From an uncultured Treponema sp. (lineage in GTDB: Bacteria; Spirochaetota; Spirochaetia; Treponematales; Treponemataceae): DNA of 41,537 nucleotides. Positions 7,612 through 16,409 of this stretch are shown in pieces. The notes below the pieces were generated by a model, which worked only from the letters and a program-made list of their open reading frames with translations, was not told the origin of the DNA and did no database searches. Position 1 is the stretch's first letter. Each line of letters opens with the position of its first letter. Position numbers and translations under genes: made by a program. Location: NCBI GenBank assembly GCA_947177175.1, contig CAMWTK010000015.1, positions 1 to 41,537 on the forward strand. Reading direction: 5' to 3'.

Positions 7612-8835
7612 TTACGCCTGAAACTGCACGATGTTGTTCGCCTTAGAAGTCGTCAGCCCCTTGTTCGTATACGTGCGCCGCACACATGAAATGAACGCGC
7701 CCGCAATGAAAATCGAAGAATACGCGCCGCTCAGCAGACCCACAATCAGCGCGAGCGCAAAATCATGGATCGTGCCCGTCGTAAAGACGAACAGCGAAAC
7801 GACCGCAAACAGCGTCGTCACCGTCGTGATAATCGAACGGCTCAGCGTCTCCGTGAGCGAAATATTCAGAATGTCGGTGAATTTGTCCGTCTCGATATTC
7901 TTCATATTGGAGCGCACACGGTCAAGGATAACGACCGTCGCGTTAATCGAATAGCCGATAATCGTCAGGATTGCCGCCAACGTGGTCGTGCTGAACTCCA
8001 TCTGGCTCCAAGTGATGAACGTGACCATGATGAGCGCGTCGTGGATAATGGCGATGACCGCCGCCAGCGCAAAATCCCAGTGAAAGCGGATGGTCGAATA
8101 CAGCCAAATCAGCACGAGCGTCAGCAGCACCAGCACGACTGAATCGCGGATCAGCGTCCGGCTGAACTGCGCGCCGATAAAATCAGACTTGACGATAGCA
8201 ACCTTGTCCGCGCCGAACGCCGCCGTCAAAGCCGCGTTCGTCCGCTCCTGTATCGACTGCTGTGTGTCGCCCTCCGCAACGCCCAGCCGAATCTGATAGC
8301 TGGCATCCTTGCCGCTACCGAGCGTCTTCACGTCCGCGCCCTCAATATCTACCAAAGCCGCGCGAACATCGTCCGCGTTCACGTTCACGCTGTCATCCGC
8401 CGCATGAATGCGCAGCGGAGTCGCGCCCAACGTCGTAGAAACCGCCGAATTCACGAACAACCCGTCGCCCGACGCGACCGCCCCGTCAAGGACGTTCACG
8501 CCGATGCCCTCAACCTCGCTGATTTTCTGCGCGAGGTCGGCAACCGTCGGGTTATCCTCATAGCGCAACGTGACCGTGCGGTTTTCCGCGCCCACGCCGG
8601 AGACGACCAAATCAAGCCCCGTCTCAGACGGATCGACCGTAATGGTCGCGCTGCCGCCGTAGGTCAGCTCAAGCACCGTGGGGTCAATGCGGAATTCTTC
8701 AATCATGCCGGGCTTAAAGTCCAAGCCAAAGTTGATGCCGCGCGTCACCACAGAAACGATTCCGCTCGCAATCAGCACAAGGCTCAGAATGACCGTGCCG
8801 ACAAAAAATTTGCTGAAATGTATCACTTTTTTCAT
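7612..8835 (-). CDS. secF: Protein translocase subunit SecF
   Basis: A 407-residue inner-membrane RND-type protein that works with SecD and YajC to pull exported proteins through SecYEG using the proton motive force. It has an N-terminal membrane helix (FFVGTVILSLVLIASGIVSV) and the GINFGLDFKPG motif, then an enlarged periplasmic domain. The C-terminal part has five membrane helices with the family motifs STIRFHWDFALAAVIAIIHD and IGYSINATVVILDRVR. E. coli SecF is about 320 residues; the extra length lies in the periplasmic domain, which I regard as a spirochaete trait. The secD stop and secF start are directly adjacent (TAAATG), which implies coupled translation. Confidence 0.95.
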   Translation of the reverse strand: MKKVIHFSKFFVGTVILSLVLIASGIVSVVTRGINFGLDFKPGMIEEFRIDPTVLELTYGGSATITVDPSETGLDLVVSGVGAENRTVTLRYEDNPTVADLAQKISEVEGIGVNVLDGAVASGDGLFVNSAVSTTLGATPLRIHAADDSVNVNADDVRAALVDIEGADVKTLGSGKDASYQIRLGVAEGDTQQSIQERTNAALTAAFGADKVAIVKSDFIGAQFSRTLIRDSVVLVLLTLVLIWLYSTIRFHWDFALAAVIAIIHDALIMVTFITWSQMEFSTTTLAAILTIIGYSINATVVILDRVRSNMKNIETDKFTDILNISLTETLSRSIITTVTTLFAVVSLFVFTTGTIHDFALALIVGLLSGAYSSIFIAGAFISCVRRTYTNKGLTTSKANNIVQFQA

Positions 8836-10602
8836 TTACTTAACCCTCCAGCTGATGCTCATGGTCTTTTTGCCGACGACATCAGTCTGAAAATCGAACA
8901 TCAGGCGAGAAACGACCAATGCGGTAAAGACCGAAGACACAACGCCGATTGCCAGACTGACCGCAAAGCCCTGGATAGACCCGGTGCCGAGCTGTGACAG
9001 GAAAATCGCCGCAATGAACGTCGTGATGTTGGAGTCCAAAATGGCCCACAACGCATTGTCAAAGCCCGCCGCAATCGCCGCCGCCCGGCTCTTGCCCACG
9101 CGGAGTTCTTCCTTAATGCGCTCAAAGATGATGACGTTCGCGTCAACGGACATACCGACCGTCAGAATCATACCGGCAATCGAAGAAAGCGTCAGCGTCA
9201 AATTGAACGCGCTCAAAATGGCGAACATGATGTACATATTCAGCACCTGCGCCACCACCGCGTTGAAGCCCGCGCCAAGGTAATAGATCAGCATAAAAAT
9301 CAGGACGGCGGCCAAGCCGACGCACAACGCCTTCACGCCCTGCCGGATTGCCTGATCGCCCAGCGACGCGCCGATGACCTGCTGGCTCTCCACCTCAAGC
9401 GGCACGGAAAGCCACGCCGTCTGCAACACTTTCTGAATGTTCTGCGCCTCTTCCAAGCCGAATCCGCTGATGGCGACCTGCCCCGTCGTAATCGGCTCGT
9501 TGATGTTCGCGTAGGATTTTACCTTGTCATCGCTCACGATTGCCATTGCGTCGTTCACGTGCGCGCTCGTAAAATTGCCGAAAATCTCCGCGCCGGAAAG
9601 CGCCTCGCCGTTGCGTTCCGTCGAAAGCGAGAACGTAACCTGCGGCTGATTCGTGATATTGTTCGCCGTCACCTGCGCGGACTTGATATATTTGCCGTCA
9701 AGCACCGGCTCTTTTTTGAGCACCAAATAGCCCACGCGCTCGTCAAGCCCGTAGTCGTCTTTCTGATACACGCCCATCACCACGCAGTCGTCGGGAATGA
9801 TTGACGGATCGAGCAGGTTGCCGTCCGCGCTGAACGTGCTCGCGGCATGGGCGCGGTAGTATTCATTGAACGCATTGGTCGCCTCGCGGTCAACGAGGTG
9901 AAAATTCAGCATGCCCTTGCCCATGATGAGCGTGTTCACGCTTTCGCCGTCCGCCGCGCCCGGAATTTCAATGTAGATGCGATCCTCGCCCTGCTGCCGG
10001 ATAACCGGCGACGTCAGACCGAATTTGTCAATGCGGCTCGTGAGCGTCTCAATCGCCTGTGCCATCGCCTCGCGCTTGAACGCGGCGGGGTCGGCAATCG
10101 CCGCATTTGAATCCGCCTGCGCCGCAAGCGCCGCGTCCAAATCTGCCCGCACGATGATGTTCATGCCGCCGCTCAAATCAAGGCCGAGCTTGACGGAGTT
10201 GGTGTAGCGGTTCTTCGCCTTCAGAATATTCGTGCGGTATTCCGACTCAACGACGGCAAGCAGTTCGCTTTCGTTGCTGAACGCGCCCATCACGGCGGCA
10301 ACCGTCATCGGCGCGGGAATTTTTTTGTCCGCAAGCTTATAATTTTTTTTCGCCGCTTTCAGCAGATAATCGTATGACGGACCGAGCATGGCATCCGCGT
10401 TCTCGTTGGCGAGTTTTTTCAGCGCATTCACGTCCGCGCTCGCCTGCACCGTCGCATAATCCTTGATTTTCTCCAACGAACCGAGCGCGAGCGTCTGTTC
10501 GTCCTTGGGGGTGCGCACATACCAGCTGATTGACGGCCACAAAAACCAAAAACAGACGGCAAGCACGGCAATAATGATGGCAAACCGCGTCCGTTTATTC
10601 AT
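8836..10602 (-). CDS. secD: Protein translocase subunit SecD
   Basis: A 588-residue partner of SecF. One N-terminal helix (FAIIIAVLAVCFWFLWP) is followed by a large periplasmic region with the SecD signatures LGLDLSGGMNIIVRAD and INEPITTGQVAISG. Five C-terminal helices include SIAGMILTVGMSVDANVIIF ahead of ERIKEELR. The start at 10602 (MNKRTRFAIII) is chosen because GGGGA lies just upstream and because it gives an 8-bp overlap with the end of yajC. An earlier in-frame codon at 10629 would lie deeper inside yajC. The gene is the middle member of a yajC-secD-secF operon. Confidence 0.95.
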   Translation of the reverse strand: MNKRTRFAIIIAVLAVCFWFLWPSISWYVRTPKDEQTLALGSLEKIKDYATVQASADVNALKKLANENADAMLGPSYDYLLKAAKKNYKLADKKIPAPMTVAAVMGAFSNESELLAVVESEYRTNILKAKNRYTNSVKLGLDLSGGMNIIVRADLDAALAAQADSNAAIADPAAFKREAMAQAIETLTSRIDKFGLTSPVIRQQGEDRIYIEIPGAADGESVNTLIMGKGMLNFHLVDREATNAFNEYYRAHAASTFSADGNLLDPSIIPDDCVVMGVYQKDDYGLDERVGYLVLKKEPVLDGKYIKSAQVTANNITNQPQVTFSLSTERNGEALSGAEIFGNFTSAHVNDAMAIVSDDKVKSYANINEPITTGQVAISGFGLEEAQNIQKVLQTAWLSVPLEVESQQVIGASLGDQAIRQGVKALCVGLAAVLIFMLIYYLGAGFNAVVAQVLNMYIMFAILSAFNLTLTLSSIAGMILTVGMSVDANVIIFERIKEELRVGKSRAAAIAAGFDNALWAILDSNITTFIAAIFLSQLGTGSIQGFAVSLAIGVVSSVFTALVVSRLMFDFQTDVVGKKTMSISWRVK

Positions 10603-11032
10603 GAGATTCCCCTTGCGCGGCCGTCTCATCCGCCGCAGGCGTTTCGGCAGGCTCTTTTTCCGCCTCGCCCTGATCGGACGGCTTTGCCTTCTCGGACTTT
10701 TTCGCCGGCTTCACGTCTGTCGGCTTGTCAGTGATGACGGACGCAACTGCCGAGCGGTTGAATTCGATTTTCGTGCCGTCATCAACTTTGATGATGACCG
10801 TCTTCTCTTTCGCCTGATGCACGATACCATGAATTCCGCCAATCGTAATGACCTTATCGCCTTTTTTGAGCGCGGCAATCATTTTTTCGGTTTCTTTTTG
10901 TTTCTTGTTCTGCGGACGAATGATGAACAAATAGAAGATTCCGATAATCAGCACAAAGGGAAGCACCGTCATCAGAAAACTACCTTGCGGGGGATTTCCC
11001 GCAGCCGCTTGAAGCAATGGAATAAAAGACAT
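10595..11032 (-). CDS. yajC: Preprotein translocase subunit YajC
   Basis: A 145-residue membrane protein of the SecDF-YajC complex. It has a single membrane helix (FLMTVLPFVLIIGIFYLFII) followed by the hallmark RPQNKKQKE and then the soluble GDKVITIGGIHGIV domain. The C-terminal tail is longer than usual and rich in Lys, Glu, Ala and Pro (about 40 residues), and is likely disordered. The start at 11032 has AAGGAAGGG 4-12 bases upstream. It is the first gene of the yajC-secD-secF operon; a TATAAT box at 11048-11053 gives a short leader that includes the ribosome binding site. Confidence 0.95.
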   Translation of the reverse strand: MSFIPLLQAAAGNPPQGSFLMTVLPFVLIIGIFYLFIIRPQNKKQKETEKMIAALKKGDKVITIGGIHGIVHQAKEKTVIIKVDDGTKIEFNRSAVASVITDKPTDVKPAKKSEKAKPSDQGEAEKEPAETPAADETAAQGESHE

Positions 11033-11047
11033 ATTACCCTTCCTTTC

Positions 11048-11076
11048 ATTATAATAGAGTGAAAATTAAAGCATTA
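11048..11076 (-). promoter_or_regulatory. Promoter of the yajC-secD-secF operon
   Basis: A perfect TATAAT (minus strand, 11048-11053) lies 15 bases before the yajC ATG. The -35 region at 17-base spacing, TAATGC, is weak. A transcript from here would carry a leader of about 10 bases with the ribosome binding site, unlike the leaderless genes in this window. Confidence 0.55.
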
Positions 11077-11118
11077 CGAGCATAGCACGTTATGGACACG
11101 CGCGTCAAGCACGGAACG

Positions 11119-12849
11119 CTACCGCGACAGCAATGCCGTCAACTCGCGATCCAGCTCCAAAAGATGCTCGTCGGTGGGAGAAAGCGCGACGACCTGCTTC
11201 AGATAATACTGCGCCTTGCGGTACTCGCGCTTGCGGTAATAGATTTCATACAGCCGCATGAGGGAATCCTTGTTGCGCGGGTTTGACGTGAGGCTCGAAC
11301 GCAAATCGCTCAGCACCGCATCCTCTCCCTGCGCAATAAAACTGCGCTCATAATAGAGAAAACTTTTCATGCGCGCGTTCGCGGACGGCAGCTGCTGGGC
11401 AATCAGGCGCGAGGCTTCCTGCGCGCGCCCCGTGGCGACCAGCACGCGGATATACGACTGCAAGACAGTCTCGTCGGACGGATTGTCGTTGTACAAACCG
11501 GAGGCGAGCCGCCATGCCTCGTCCGCATGATTTGCCTGCAAGCAGATAGCGATATGCGTATGCACCGCGCTAGCAGGAACGTCCGCCAATGACAGCAACG
11601 CGGAACTCGCCCGGTAGGCATCGGCGTAGCGGCGGGACTGCACCAACTGCGCAATCTGAATTCCAAGCGCGGCAACATTGTCCGCGTCTTTTGCAAGAAT
11701 CTGCCCGGCAAGGTCGCCCGCCGTCTTGCCCCCAATCCGCTGCCCCGTCTGCGACGCAAGCTCCGCCGCCGCCAGCATGATTTCGGCATCGTCCGGGTAC
11801 AACTGCAAGGCGCGCTCCACCGTGGCGACGGCACCGGCGGTATTGCGGTTCCAGTCTTTTTGGAGCGTCGCCCGCAGCAACAGATAATCGCGCGCCGTCG
11901 TGTCCGTGCGGGCATAAATGTCCAAAAGCGACGCGGCTTTGATATAGTCGCCCTTGAGCGCAAGGATTTTGGCGCGCAACAGCAGGTACTGCATATTGTC
12001 GTTCTCCAGCTGCAACACGCGCGCGGCATACTGCTCCGCCGCATCCAAGTCACCCGCCGCAAACGCAGATTCCACGGCGAGCTTGAGTACGTCCGCGTTC
12101 AGGTGATTCTGCTGCAACAGTTCCTGCGTCCGGTTGAACGTCGCCTGCGCGTCGCCAATCCGCAACGTAACCTGAGCGAGCGCGTAAGACGCTTCATAGC
12201 ACTGCGGCGCAAGGCGCATCACCTTTGCAAAACAGTCCGCCGCCTCGGAAAACCGCTCCATTCGCTGATACAGCACGCCCAACAGATAATTCGCCAGCAC
12301 GGAATCCGCCCGATCTTGCAGCGCGTCCGTCAAATCGGCCTGCGCGCGCTCATAATAATCGCTGCGCGTATGCGACGTGACCAGCACGAGCGACGGCAGG
12401 ACTTTCGCCAGAAAATCAGCGTTCCCCGTGCCAAAGTCGTACATGCCGTCGCGGGCAGACGCGATCGCGCCCGTGTACGCATTGGCAACGTCCGTTTCGG
12501 GAACGACGACATGCCCCGCCTCGGACGGCCACACAATCTGAAGCACGGATGCCGCCACGAACAGCAGCACGCGCTCCGCCTCATCGTGCGGATTTTTCAG
12601 CTGACTGATCGCCGTCTTCAGCGAATCGGGCGAGCCAATCTCCACGTTCTCCAAAATCTGCGGAGCGACCATGCCAAAATAAGCGCGGGGAACGCGCTCG
12701 GGCAGCGCGATAGAAACCGCGTCCGACGGATTCGCCTCGTATCGCTCCGCCGTATCGTCTTTTTCCGGCGGGGGCGCGACGGACGTTGAGCCGCATGCCG
12801 CCAAAAACAGCACGGCGGCACAACAACCCGCACAGACGGTTCTCCTCAT
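11119..12849 (-). CDS. TPR-repeat outer or periplasmic lipoprotein
   Basis: A 576-residue protein with a lipoprotein signal (MRRTVCAGCCAAVLFLAACG, lipobox LAAC). It is followed by many tetratricopeptide-like helix pairs, for example SVLANYLLGVLYQRMERFSE, EQYAARVLQLENDNMQYLLL and MRLYEIYYRKREYRKAQYYL. TPR scaffolds mediate protein-protein contacts; in spirochaetes such lipoproteins sit in the periplasm or on the inner face of the outer membrane. Its ATG overlaps the stop of the membrane-protein gene upstream (ATGA), so the two are co-translated. The partner and exact role are not visible. A second TPR-like lipoprotein is encoded divergently at 13567. Confidence 0.8.
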   Translation of the reverse strand: MRRTVCAGCCAAVLFLAACGSTSVAPPPEKDDTAERYEANPSDAVSIALPERVPRAYFGMVAPQILENVEIGSPDSLKTAISQLKNPHDEAERVLLFVAASVLQIVWPSEAGHVVVPETDVANAYTGAIASARDGMYDFGTGNADFLAKVLPSLVLVTSHTRSDYYERAQADLTDALQDRADSVLANYLLGVLYQRMERFSEAADCFAKVMRLAPQCYEASYALAQVTLRIGDAQATFNRTQELLQQNHLNADVLKLAVESAFAAGDLDAAEQYAARVLQLENDNMQYLLLRAKILALKGDYIKAASLLDIYARTDTTARDYLLLRATLQKDWNRNTAGAVATVERALQLYPDDAEIMLAAAELASQTGQRIGGKTAGDLAGQILAKDADNVAALGIQIAQLVQSRRYADAYRASSALLSLADVPASAVHTHIAICLQANHADEAWRLASGLYNDNPSDETVLQSYIRVLVATGRAQEASRLIAQQLPSANARMKSFLYYERSFIAQGEDAVLSDLRSSLTSNPRNKDSLMRLYEIYYRKREYRKAQYYLKQVVALSPTDEHLLELDRELTALLSR

Positions 12850-13436
12850 TCGCCGATCACCCCGTCGTCCGTAATATCGGCATCCGCCTCATACGGAAAA
12901 TGATTGCCGGGCGTGTGCTGATACAAAAACAGGCCGATCAGGAACGCGCCCACGCCCATCAAAAAGAACGGCCAGGAACGGGCCACGAATTCGCGGAACG
13001 AAATCGTGACAATATCGAACGAAAAAAGAAGGAAAACCGCGCCGAGCAGCACCAGCAGCACGCCGGGAAACAAATACGCGCTCCGCACCCTCCGGTGGCG
13101 GAACAATCCCGTCAAAAACAGGCAGATACCGCACAGCACCACGCCGCACGGCCACAGCTGCGTCCAGCTCACCGAAAGAATCCCCGACGTGACGAACAGG
13201 TACAGGCTCGCCGCAAGGCACAGGTACAGCCCGAAAAAGAACAGCGGCGCATGACGGTACGTGACCAGCGAGACGTAAAAGCACAGCGCGCCGACCAGAA
13301 TCAGGCAGATATTGACGAACGGCGCGACGTTCCCCACGCCGGCAAAGGGATGAATCAGCAAAAAAAATCCCATGAATACGCAGACAACGCCGACGGCGAG
13401 CAGAACGTTCAGAATTGGAACGGTGAATTTTTTCAT
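12846..13436 (-). CDS. Multi-pass membrane protein of unknown function
   Basis: A 196-residue protein starting MKKFTVPILNVLLAVGVVCV at 13436, with GGGGAT 4-9 bases upstream; an earlier in-frame start 5 codons back lacks support. Six hydrophobic segments are visible, roughly at residues 6-30, 38-58, 63-85, 92-110, 122-147 and 155-175, ending in an acidic tail (YEADADITDDGVIGE). The family is not recognised. It overlaps the downstream TPR lipoprotein gene by 4 bp, which suggests that the two work together at the envelope. Confidence 0.7.
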   Translation of the reverse strand: MKKFTVPILNVLLAVGVVCVFMGFFLLIHPFAGVGNVAPFVNICLILVGALCFYVSLVTYRHAPLFFFGLYLCLAASLYLFVTSGILSVSWTQLWPCGVVLCGICLFLTGLFRHRRVRSAYLFPGVLLVLLGAVFLLFSFDIVTISFREFVARSWPFFLMGVGAFLIGLFLYQHTPGNHFPYEADADITDDGVIGE

Positions 13437-13531
13437 ACTATCCCCAAGCAACAGAAACTGAAAAGCACGGCGTGAATTGCCGCCATTATTCCTTTTTTAC
13501 TCATAATACCGCAGTTGCACTGAAAAGTCTA

Positions 13532-13560
13532 TTGAAAAACACCGCAGATTTTATTACAGT
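13532..13560 (+). promoter_or_regulatory. Sigma70-type promoter, predicted leaderless
   Basis: TTGAAA (13532-13537), 17-base spacer and TACAGT (13555-13560). The -10 box ends 6 bases before the ATG of the lipoprotein gene at 13567. There is no ribosome binding site. Confidence 0.65.
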
Positions 13561-13566
13561 TGCACT

Positions 13567-14601
13567 ATGGCTTTCCGAATCAGACCGCTTGCCGTCCTCG
13601 TCCTTGCGCTGCTTGCCTGCTCATGCAAAAACGCCCCGGCAGCCCGGCAGGAACAGGCGCGGCAGCAGCTGTACGAACTGCTCGCGGACAGCACGCTCCC
13701 CGAACAGTCGCGCTACGCCGTCATCAACCGCATCGCGAATTCGTACTATGCCCAGAAAGACTACAGCCGCATGGTGCTTTTCCTGACCGACTGGGTGGAA
13801 AAACATCCCGGCGACACTTACGATGCCTACTGGCTGCTGATGGTCGCGCAGGCATACCTTGAGCAGGACGCAGAACCGATTGCCGAATACTATTTTGAGC
13901 GCATCCTCAAATACTACCCCGACCTGCTCGTGCAGGAAAAATCGATTCACCTGACCTGCTTGCAGCACCTCATCCAGATTACCAAAACGCCCGCAAGCCG
14001 CATCGCGTATTTCAACGAGCTGGTCAGCCGCTTTCCGTCCGACGTAAACGCCACCGAAATGTACATCCGCCTCGCCCAGGAATACGAAAAAGAAGGCGAA
14101 TGGAACCAAGTCCTGCGCTCCTACGCGCAGTTCCTTGAGCAGCCCGATGCCTCCACCATTCAGATTGCGGGCATCCCCGACGCATACAGCACCGCGCGCC
14201 AAATGGTCGATTTCTCCAAGTCGGCAAAGGACTGGACCTTTGAGAGCCTCGACGCGCTCGAAACCGCCGTCAAGACCGCCATCAACCGCTACGACGCGCG
14301 CGCGCTCGACCGCTGCCGCTCCAAAGTCAATTTCTTTGCGATGAGCTGGCGGGCAAACGAATCCGACGCGAACGCGCTCGAATACTTCTCCATGCGCAAT
14401 TTCATGCGCGGCAACCGCATCCGCTACGAAGCAAAACTGGACGAATCCTCCAACTCCAACGAAGCCTACCTGAAAACGCGGGGCTGGAGCCCGTACATCA
14501 ACATCTGGTACCTCTATTTCCGCAAAATCAACTACCCCGTAGACCCCGACATCCACGGCCGCTGGGAATGGGCGGGCATCTATTACGGCGAAAAACTCTA
14601 G
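13567..14601 (+). CDS. Tetratricopeptide-type lipoprotein
   Basis: A 344-residue protein with a clear lipoprotein signal (MAFRIRPLAVLVLALLACSC; lipid anchor at the Cys of LLAC or ACSC). It is followed by TPR-like helix pairs: RYAVINRIANSYYAQKDYSR, YWLLMVAQAYLEQDAEPIAE and EMYIRLAQEYEKEGEWNQVL. The C-terminal third (from about residue 255) is rich in Tyr and Trp and includes RGWSPYINIWYLYFRKINYP, and is not a repeat. A scaffold or transport-assembly role in the cell envelope is likely, but I do not recognise the specific family. The ATG sits 6 bases behind a -10 box, so the mRNA is probably leaderless. Confidence 0.8.
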   Translation: MAFRIRPLAVLVLALLACSCKNAPAARQEQARQQLYELLADSTLPEQSRYAVINRIANSYYAQKDYSRMVLFLTDWVEKHPGDTYDAYWLLMVAQAYLEQDAEPIAEYYFERILKYYPDLLVQEKSIHLTCLQHLIQITKTPASRIAYFNELVSRFPSDVNATEMYIRLAQEYEKEGEWNQVLRSYAQFLEQPDASTIQIAGIPDAYSTARQMVDFSKSAKDWTFESLDALETAVKTAINRYDARALDRCRSKVNFFAMSWRANESDANALEYFSMRNFMRGNRIRYEAKLDESSNSNEAYLKTRGWSPYINIWYLYFRKINYPVDPDIHGRWEWAGIYYGEKL

Positions 14602-15058
14602 AACGGGGGAACGCCCTGCTCCCTCGCGACAAGCGGCGCAGGCGCGCCGTTGCCGTGTGGGCGTTCGTTAAAATGCCGGTATTTTAAAAACCGTGCGTAA
14701 ATTACTCACGACAAAAAATTATAAACCTGCTACAATAGCGCATTTTAGGGGAGTGGCCCGTAGACAATGAAGCACGATTGCAAGAATGTTCTTTCAAAAC
14801 GAAGTTCTCTCGCCATGCGGCGCACGGTTGCCCCGGGCGGGAGGCCGCTATCTGCCGCGCCGTCCCTCCTGTGGAACGCGGCAGACAGAAATAACCTGCC
14901 AATAATTACCCCCCCCCACTTTATAGCGCCGCAGGACGTTCCCGCAACGCCGCGCATGCCGACGCACGGCGCGCGGTAGGGTTTTTCTCCCGCACACGCA
15001 TGGTCTCCGCATCCGCGCAGATAGCGGGTGCGTTTTCCGTGCACGGCGGGATGCTGTT
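14602..15058. other. Intergenic region with a promoter-like site and a 9-C tract
   Basis: A TACAAT box at 14731-14736, preceded at 17 bases by the weak hexamer ACGACA, could start a transcript at about 14743. The downstream sequence is GC-rich with pairing segments (cggcgc..gcgccg around 14819-14867) but lacks the signatures of RNase P RNA, tmRNA, SRP RNA or 6S RNA that I know. A run of nine C residues lies at 14909-14917. Open frames here show no recognisable protein. A small non-coding RNA is possible but unproven. Confidence 0.3.
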
Positions 15059-15214
15059 CCGCTTGAAAGCGGAGGGAACATCTTGGAGGGAGACAACCCC
15101 TCTACTCGGAAGCGGTAGCATTCGTCAGAATGCCTTTCTCCCTCCAAACCACCCACTTTCCCCAGCACCGCTTGGGGCGGCAGCCCCAAGACCCGTCGCA
15201 GTGCTGCGCACTGC
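15059..15214 (+). repeat. Dispersed hairpin element, copy 3 (most complete)
   Basis: In order: hairpin ccgcttgaaagcgg (15059-15072); an 11-bp stem (15083-15093 with 15137-15147) enclosing the conserved loop tctactcggaagcg (15101-15114) and an inner hairpin gcattc..gaatgc (15118-15133); the linker aaccacccactttcccc; hairpin cttggggc..gccccaag (15171-15190); and gcagtgc..gcactgc (15198-15214). It precedes array C and the second DUF6261 gene in the same orientation. Confidence 0.85.
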
Positions 15215-15218
15215 TTAC

Positions 15219-15285
15219 CGAGTTTTGTCTTGCTCGCACTGCTCGCATTTTTGTACGCTTCGCTACCAAAAACCGTCAAAACTCG
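15219..15285 (+). repeat. Hairpin module cgagttttg..caaaactcg, left copy
   Basis: A 9-bp stem (15219-15227 with 15277-15285), preceded by gcagtgctgcgcactgcttac. The same prefix and a similar but not identical stem recur at 15542-15627, and a related stem at 18104-18140. The two copies at 15198 and 15542 bracket tandem array C like long direct repeats. Confidence 0.7.
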
Positions 15286-15316
15286 CCGTTTTTACTCAGT
15301 CGGCTCGTGTTTTTGT

Positions 15317-15541
15317 GCTTCAAAAATACTTTCGTTGCTTGCCCAGCGCGTTTTTGGGCTTCAAAAGCACTTTCGTCGCTTCCCCGGCGCGTTTTCGCGC
15401 TTCAAAAGCATTTTCGCGGCTTCCCCAAATGCGTTTTCGGGCTTCAAAAGTGCTTTCGCGACGCGCCCGGCGTGTTCTTGGGCTTCAAAAGCACTTTCGC
15501 GGCTTTCCCGGCGCATTTTCGCGCTTCAAAAGTACTTTGCC
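15317..15541. repeat. Tandem array C, six 41-bp units
   Basis: gcttcaaaa begins units at 15317, 15358, 15399, 15441, 15482 and 15523 (steps 41, 41, 42, 41, 41). Each unit is a dimer of similar halves of about 20 bp: gcttcaaaagcactttcgtc and gcttccccggcgcgttttcg. The array is flanked on both sides by the gcagtgc/cgagttt hairpin module. Open frames through it give repeats such as FRASK and FALQK and are not taken as genes. Confidence 0.9.
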
Positions 15542-15627
15542 GCAGTGCTGCGCACTGCTTACCGAGTTTTTGCTTGCTCGCACGGCTTGCATTTTTGCCG
15601 CTTTGCGGCAAAAAACACAAAAACTCG
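15542..15627 (+). repeat. Hairpin module cgagtttttg..caaaaactcg, right copy
   Basis: gcagtgc..gcactgc (15542-15558) is followed by a 10-bp outer stem (15563-15572 with 15618-15627). Inside it is a perfect inner hairpin, tttttgccgc-ttt-gcggcaaaaa (15592-15614), which looks like a bidirectional intrinsic terminator. It ends 49 bases before the second DUF6261 gene and may insulate it from upstream transcription. Confidence 0.7.
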
Positions 15628-15676
15628 TGGTCTTTATTCAGGTTGAACAAAAATCATCATAAACCAAGGAGTTTTT

Positions 15677-16402
15677 ATGGTAAAAGTTGCGAAACTTATC
15701 AACAACGTGCGCACGACGGAGCTGGACGCGCTGTCGGACGCGATGGAGCGCGAGTTCACGCTCGCGTGCGGGGACGGCTCGACGGCGGTGGGCAGGGACG
15801 CGGTGCTCAAAACGCAGTTCGCGCAGCTCGCGGACCTGAGCGCGCGGAACACCACGGCGATCAGGCAGGACGCGGTGGTGTCCACCTTGGACGAGGCGGA
15901 TTCGGTACGCGACAGCGTGACGCGCGACCTGTTCACGCTCGCGGGCGGCTACACGGCAAGCCCCTTTGCGGAGGTGAGGGCGGCGGCGGTCGGGGTGTGC
16001 GCGGTGCTTGAAAAATACGGGCGCGGCATGACAGCAAAGAATTACGCCGACCAGACCGCGCTCACCGAGTCATTGCTTGAGGACTTGGGCGCGGAGAAAA
16101 CCGCCGCGCAGATTAAGTCGCTTTCGGGCGTGGCGGAGCTGGTGGCGCAGCTGCGCGAGGCGCAGGACGCTTTCGCGGCGGCGCACGACGGCTACATCAA
16201 GGCAAAGGCGGGCAAGGGCGAGAGCGCGTCGTCGCTCAAAAAGCCGCTCGTCGCGCTCATCAACGACAGCATCGTGCCCTACCTGAACATCGTGGCGGCC
16301 ATGGACGGCTACGCGGACTTCGTTGCGGCGGTGGCAGGCAACATCAAAACCACCAACGACACCGTGGCACGGCGCACGGCGGCGGCCAAGAAAGAGGCAT
16401 GA
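15677..16402 (+). CDS. DUF6261 family protein (second paralogue)
   Basis: A 241-residue, helix-rich protein starting MVKVAKLINNVRTTELDALS, with AAGGAG 6-11 bases upstream of the ATG. It has no signal peptide or membrane segment and ends in a Lys-rich tail (RRTAAAKKEA). The N-terminal pattern (start of the chain, then a long helix ending in L..A), the mid-protein LFTLAGGY and LEKYG region, and the later LLEDLGAEKTAAQIKSL fit DUF6261, whose function is unknown to me. It is clearly diverged from the paralogue at 1199-1927. The next gene, an Ig-like/LRR lipoprotein, starts 35 bases downstream on the same strand, so the two are likely co-transcribed. Confidence 0.7.
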   Translation: MVKVAKLINNVRTTELDALSDAMEREFTLACGDGSTAVGRDAVLKTQFAQLADLSARNTTAIRQDAVVSTLDEADSVRDSVTRDLFTLAGGYTASPFAEVRAAAVGVCAVLEKYGRGMTAKNYADQTALTESLLEDLGAEKTAAQIKSLSGVAELVAQLREAQDAFAAAHDGYIKAKAGKGESASSLKKPLVALINDSIVPYLNIVAAMDGYADFVAAVAGNIKTTNDTVARRTAAAKKEA

Positions 16403-16409
16403 AAAAAAC

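Noticed and set aside
14740..14900. RNase P RNA, tmRNA, SRP RNA or 6S RNA
   Set aside because: An acagaaa segment recalled RNase P, but the gaggaaagtcc core is absent. There is no tRNA-like end for tmRNA and no ggaagga loop for SRP RNA. The 6S arms do not pair.
15130..16011. Long plus-strand frame through array C with Phe/Lys-rich repeats
   Set aside because: It is a translation of the 41-bp repeat, runs into the DUF6261 gene in the wrong frame, and has no family match or start signal.
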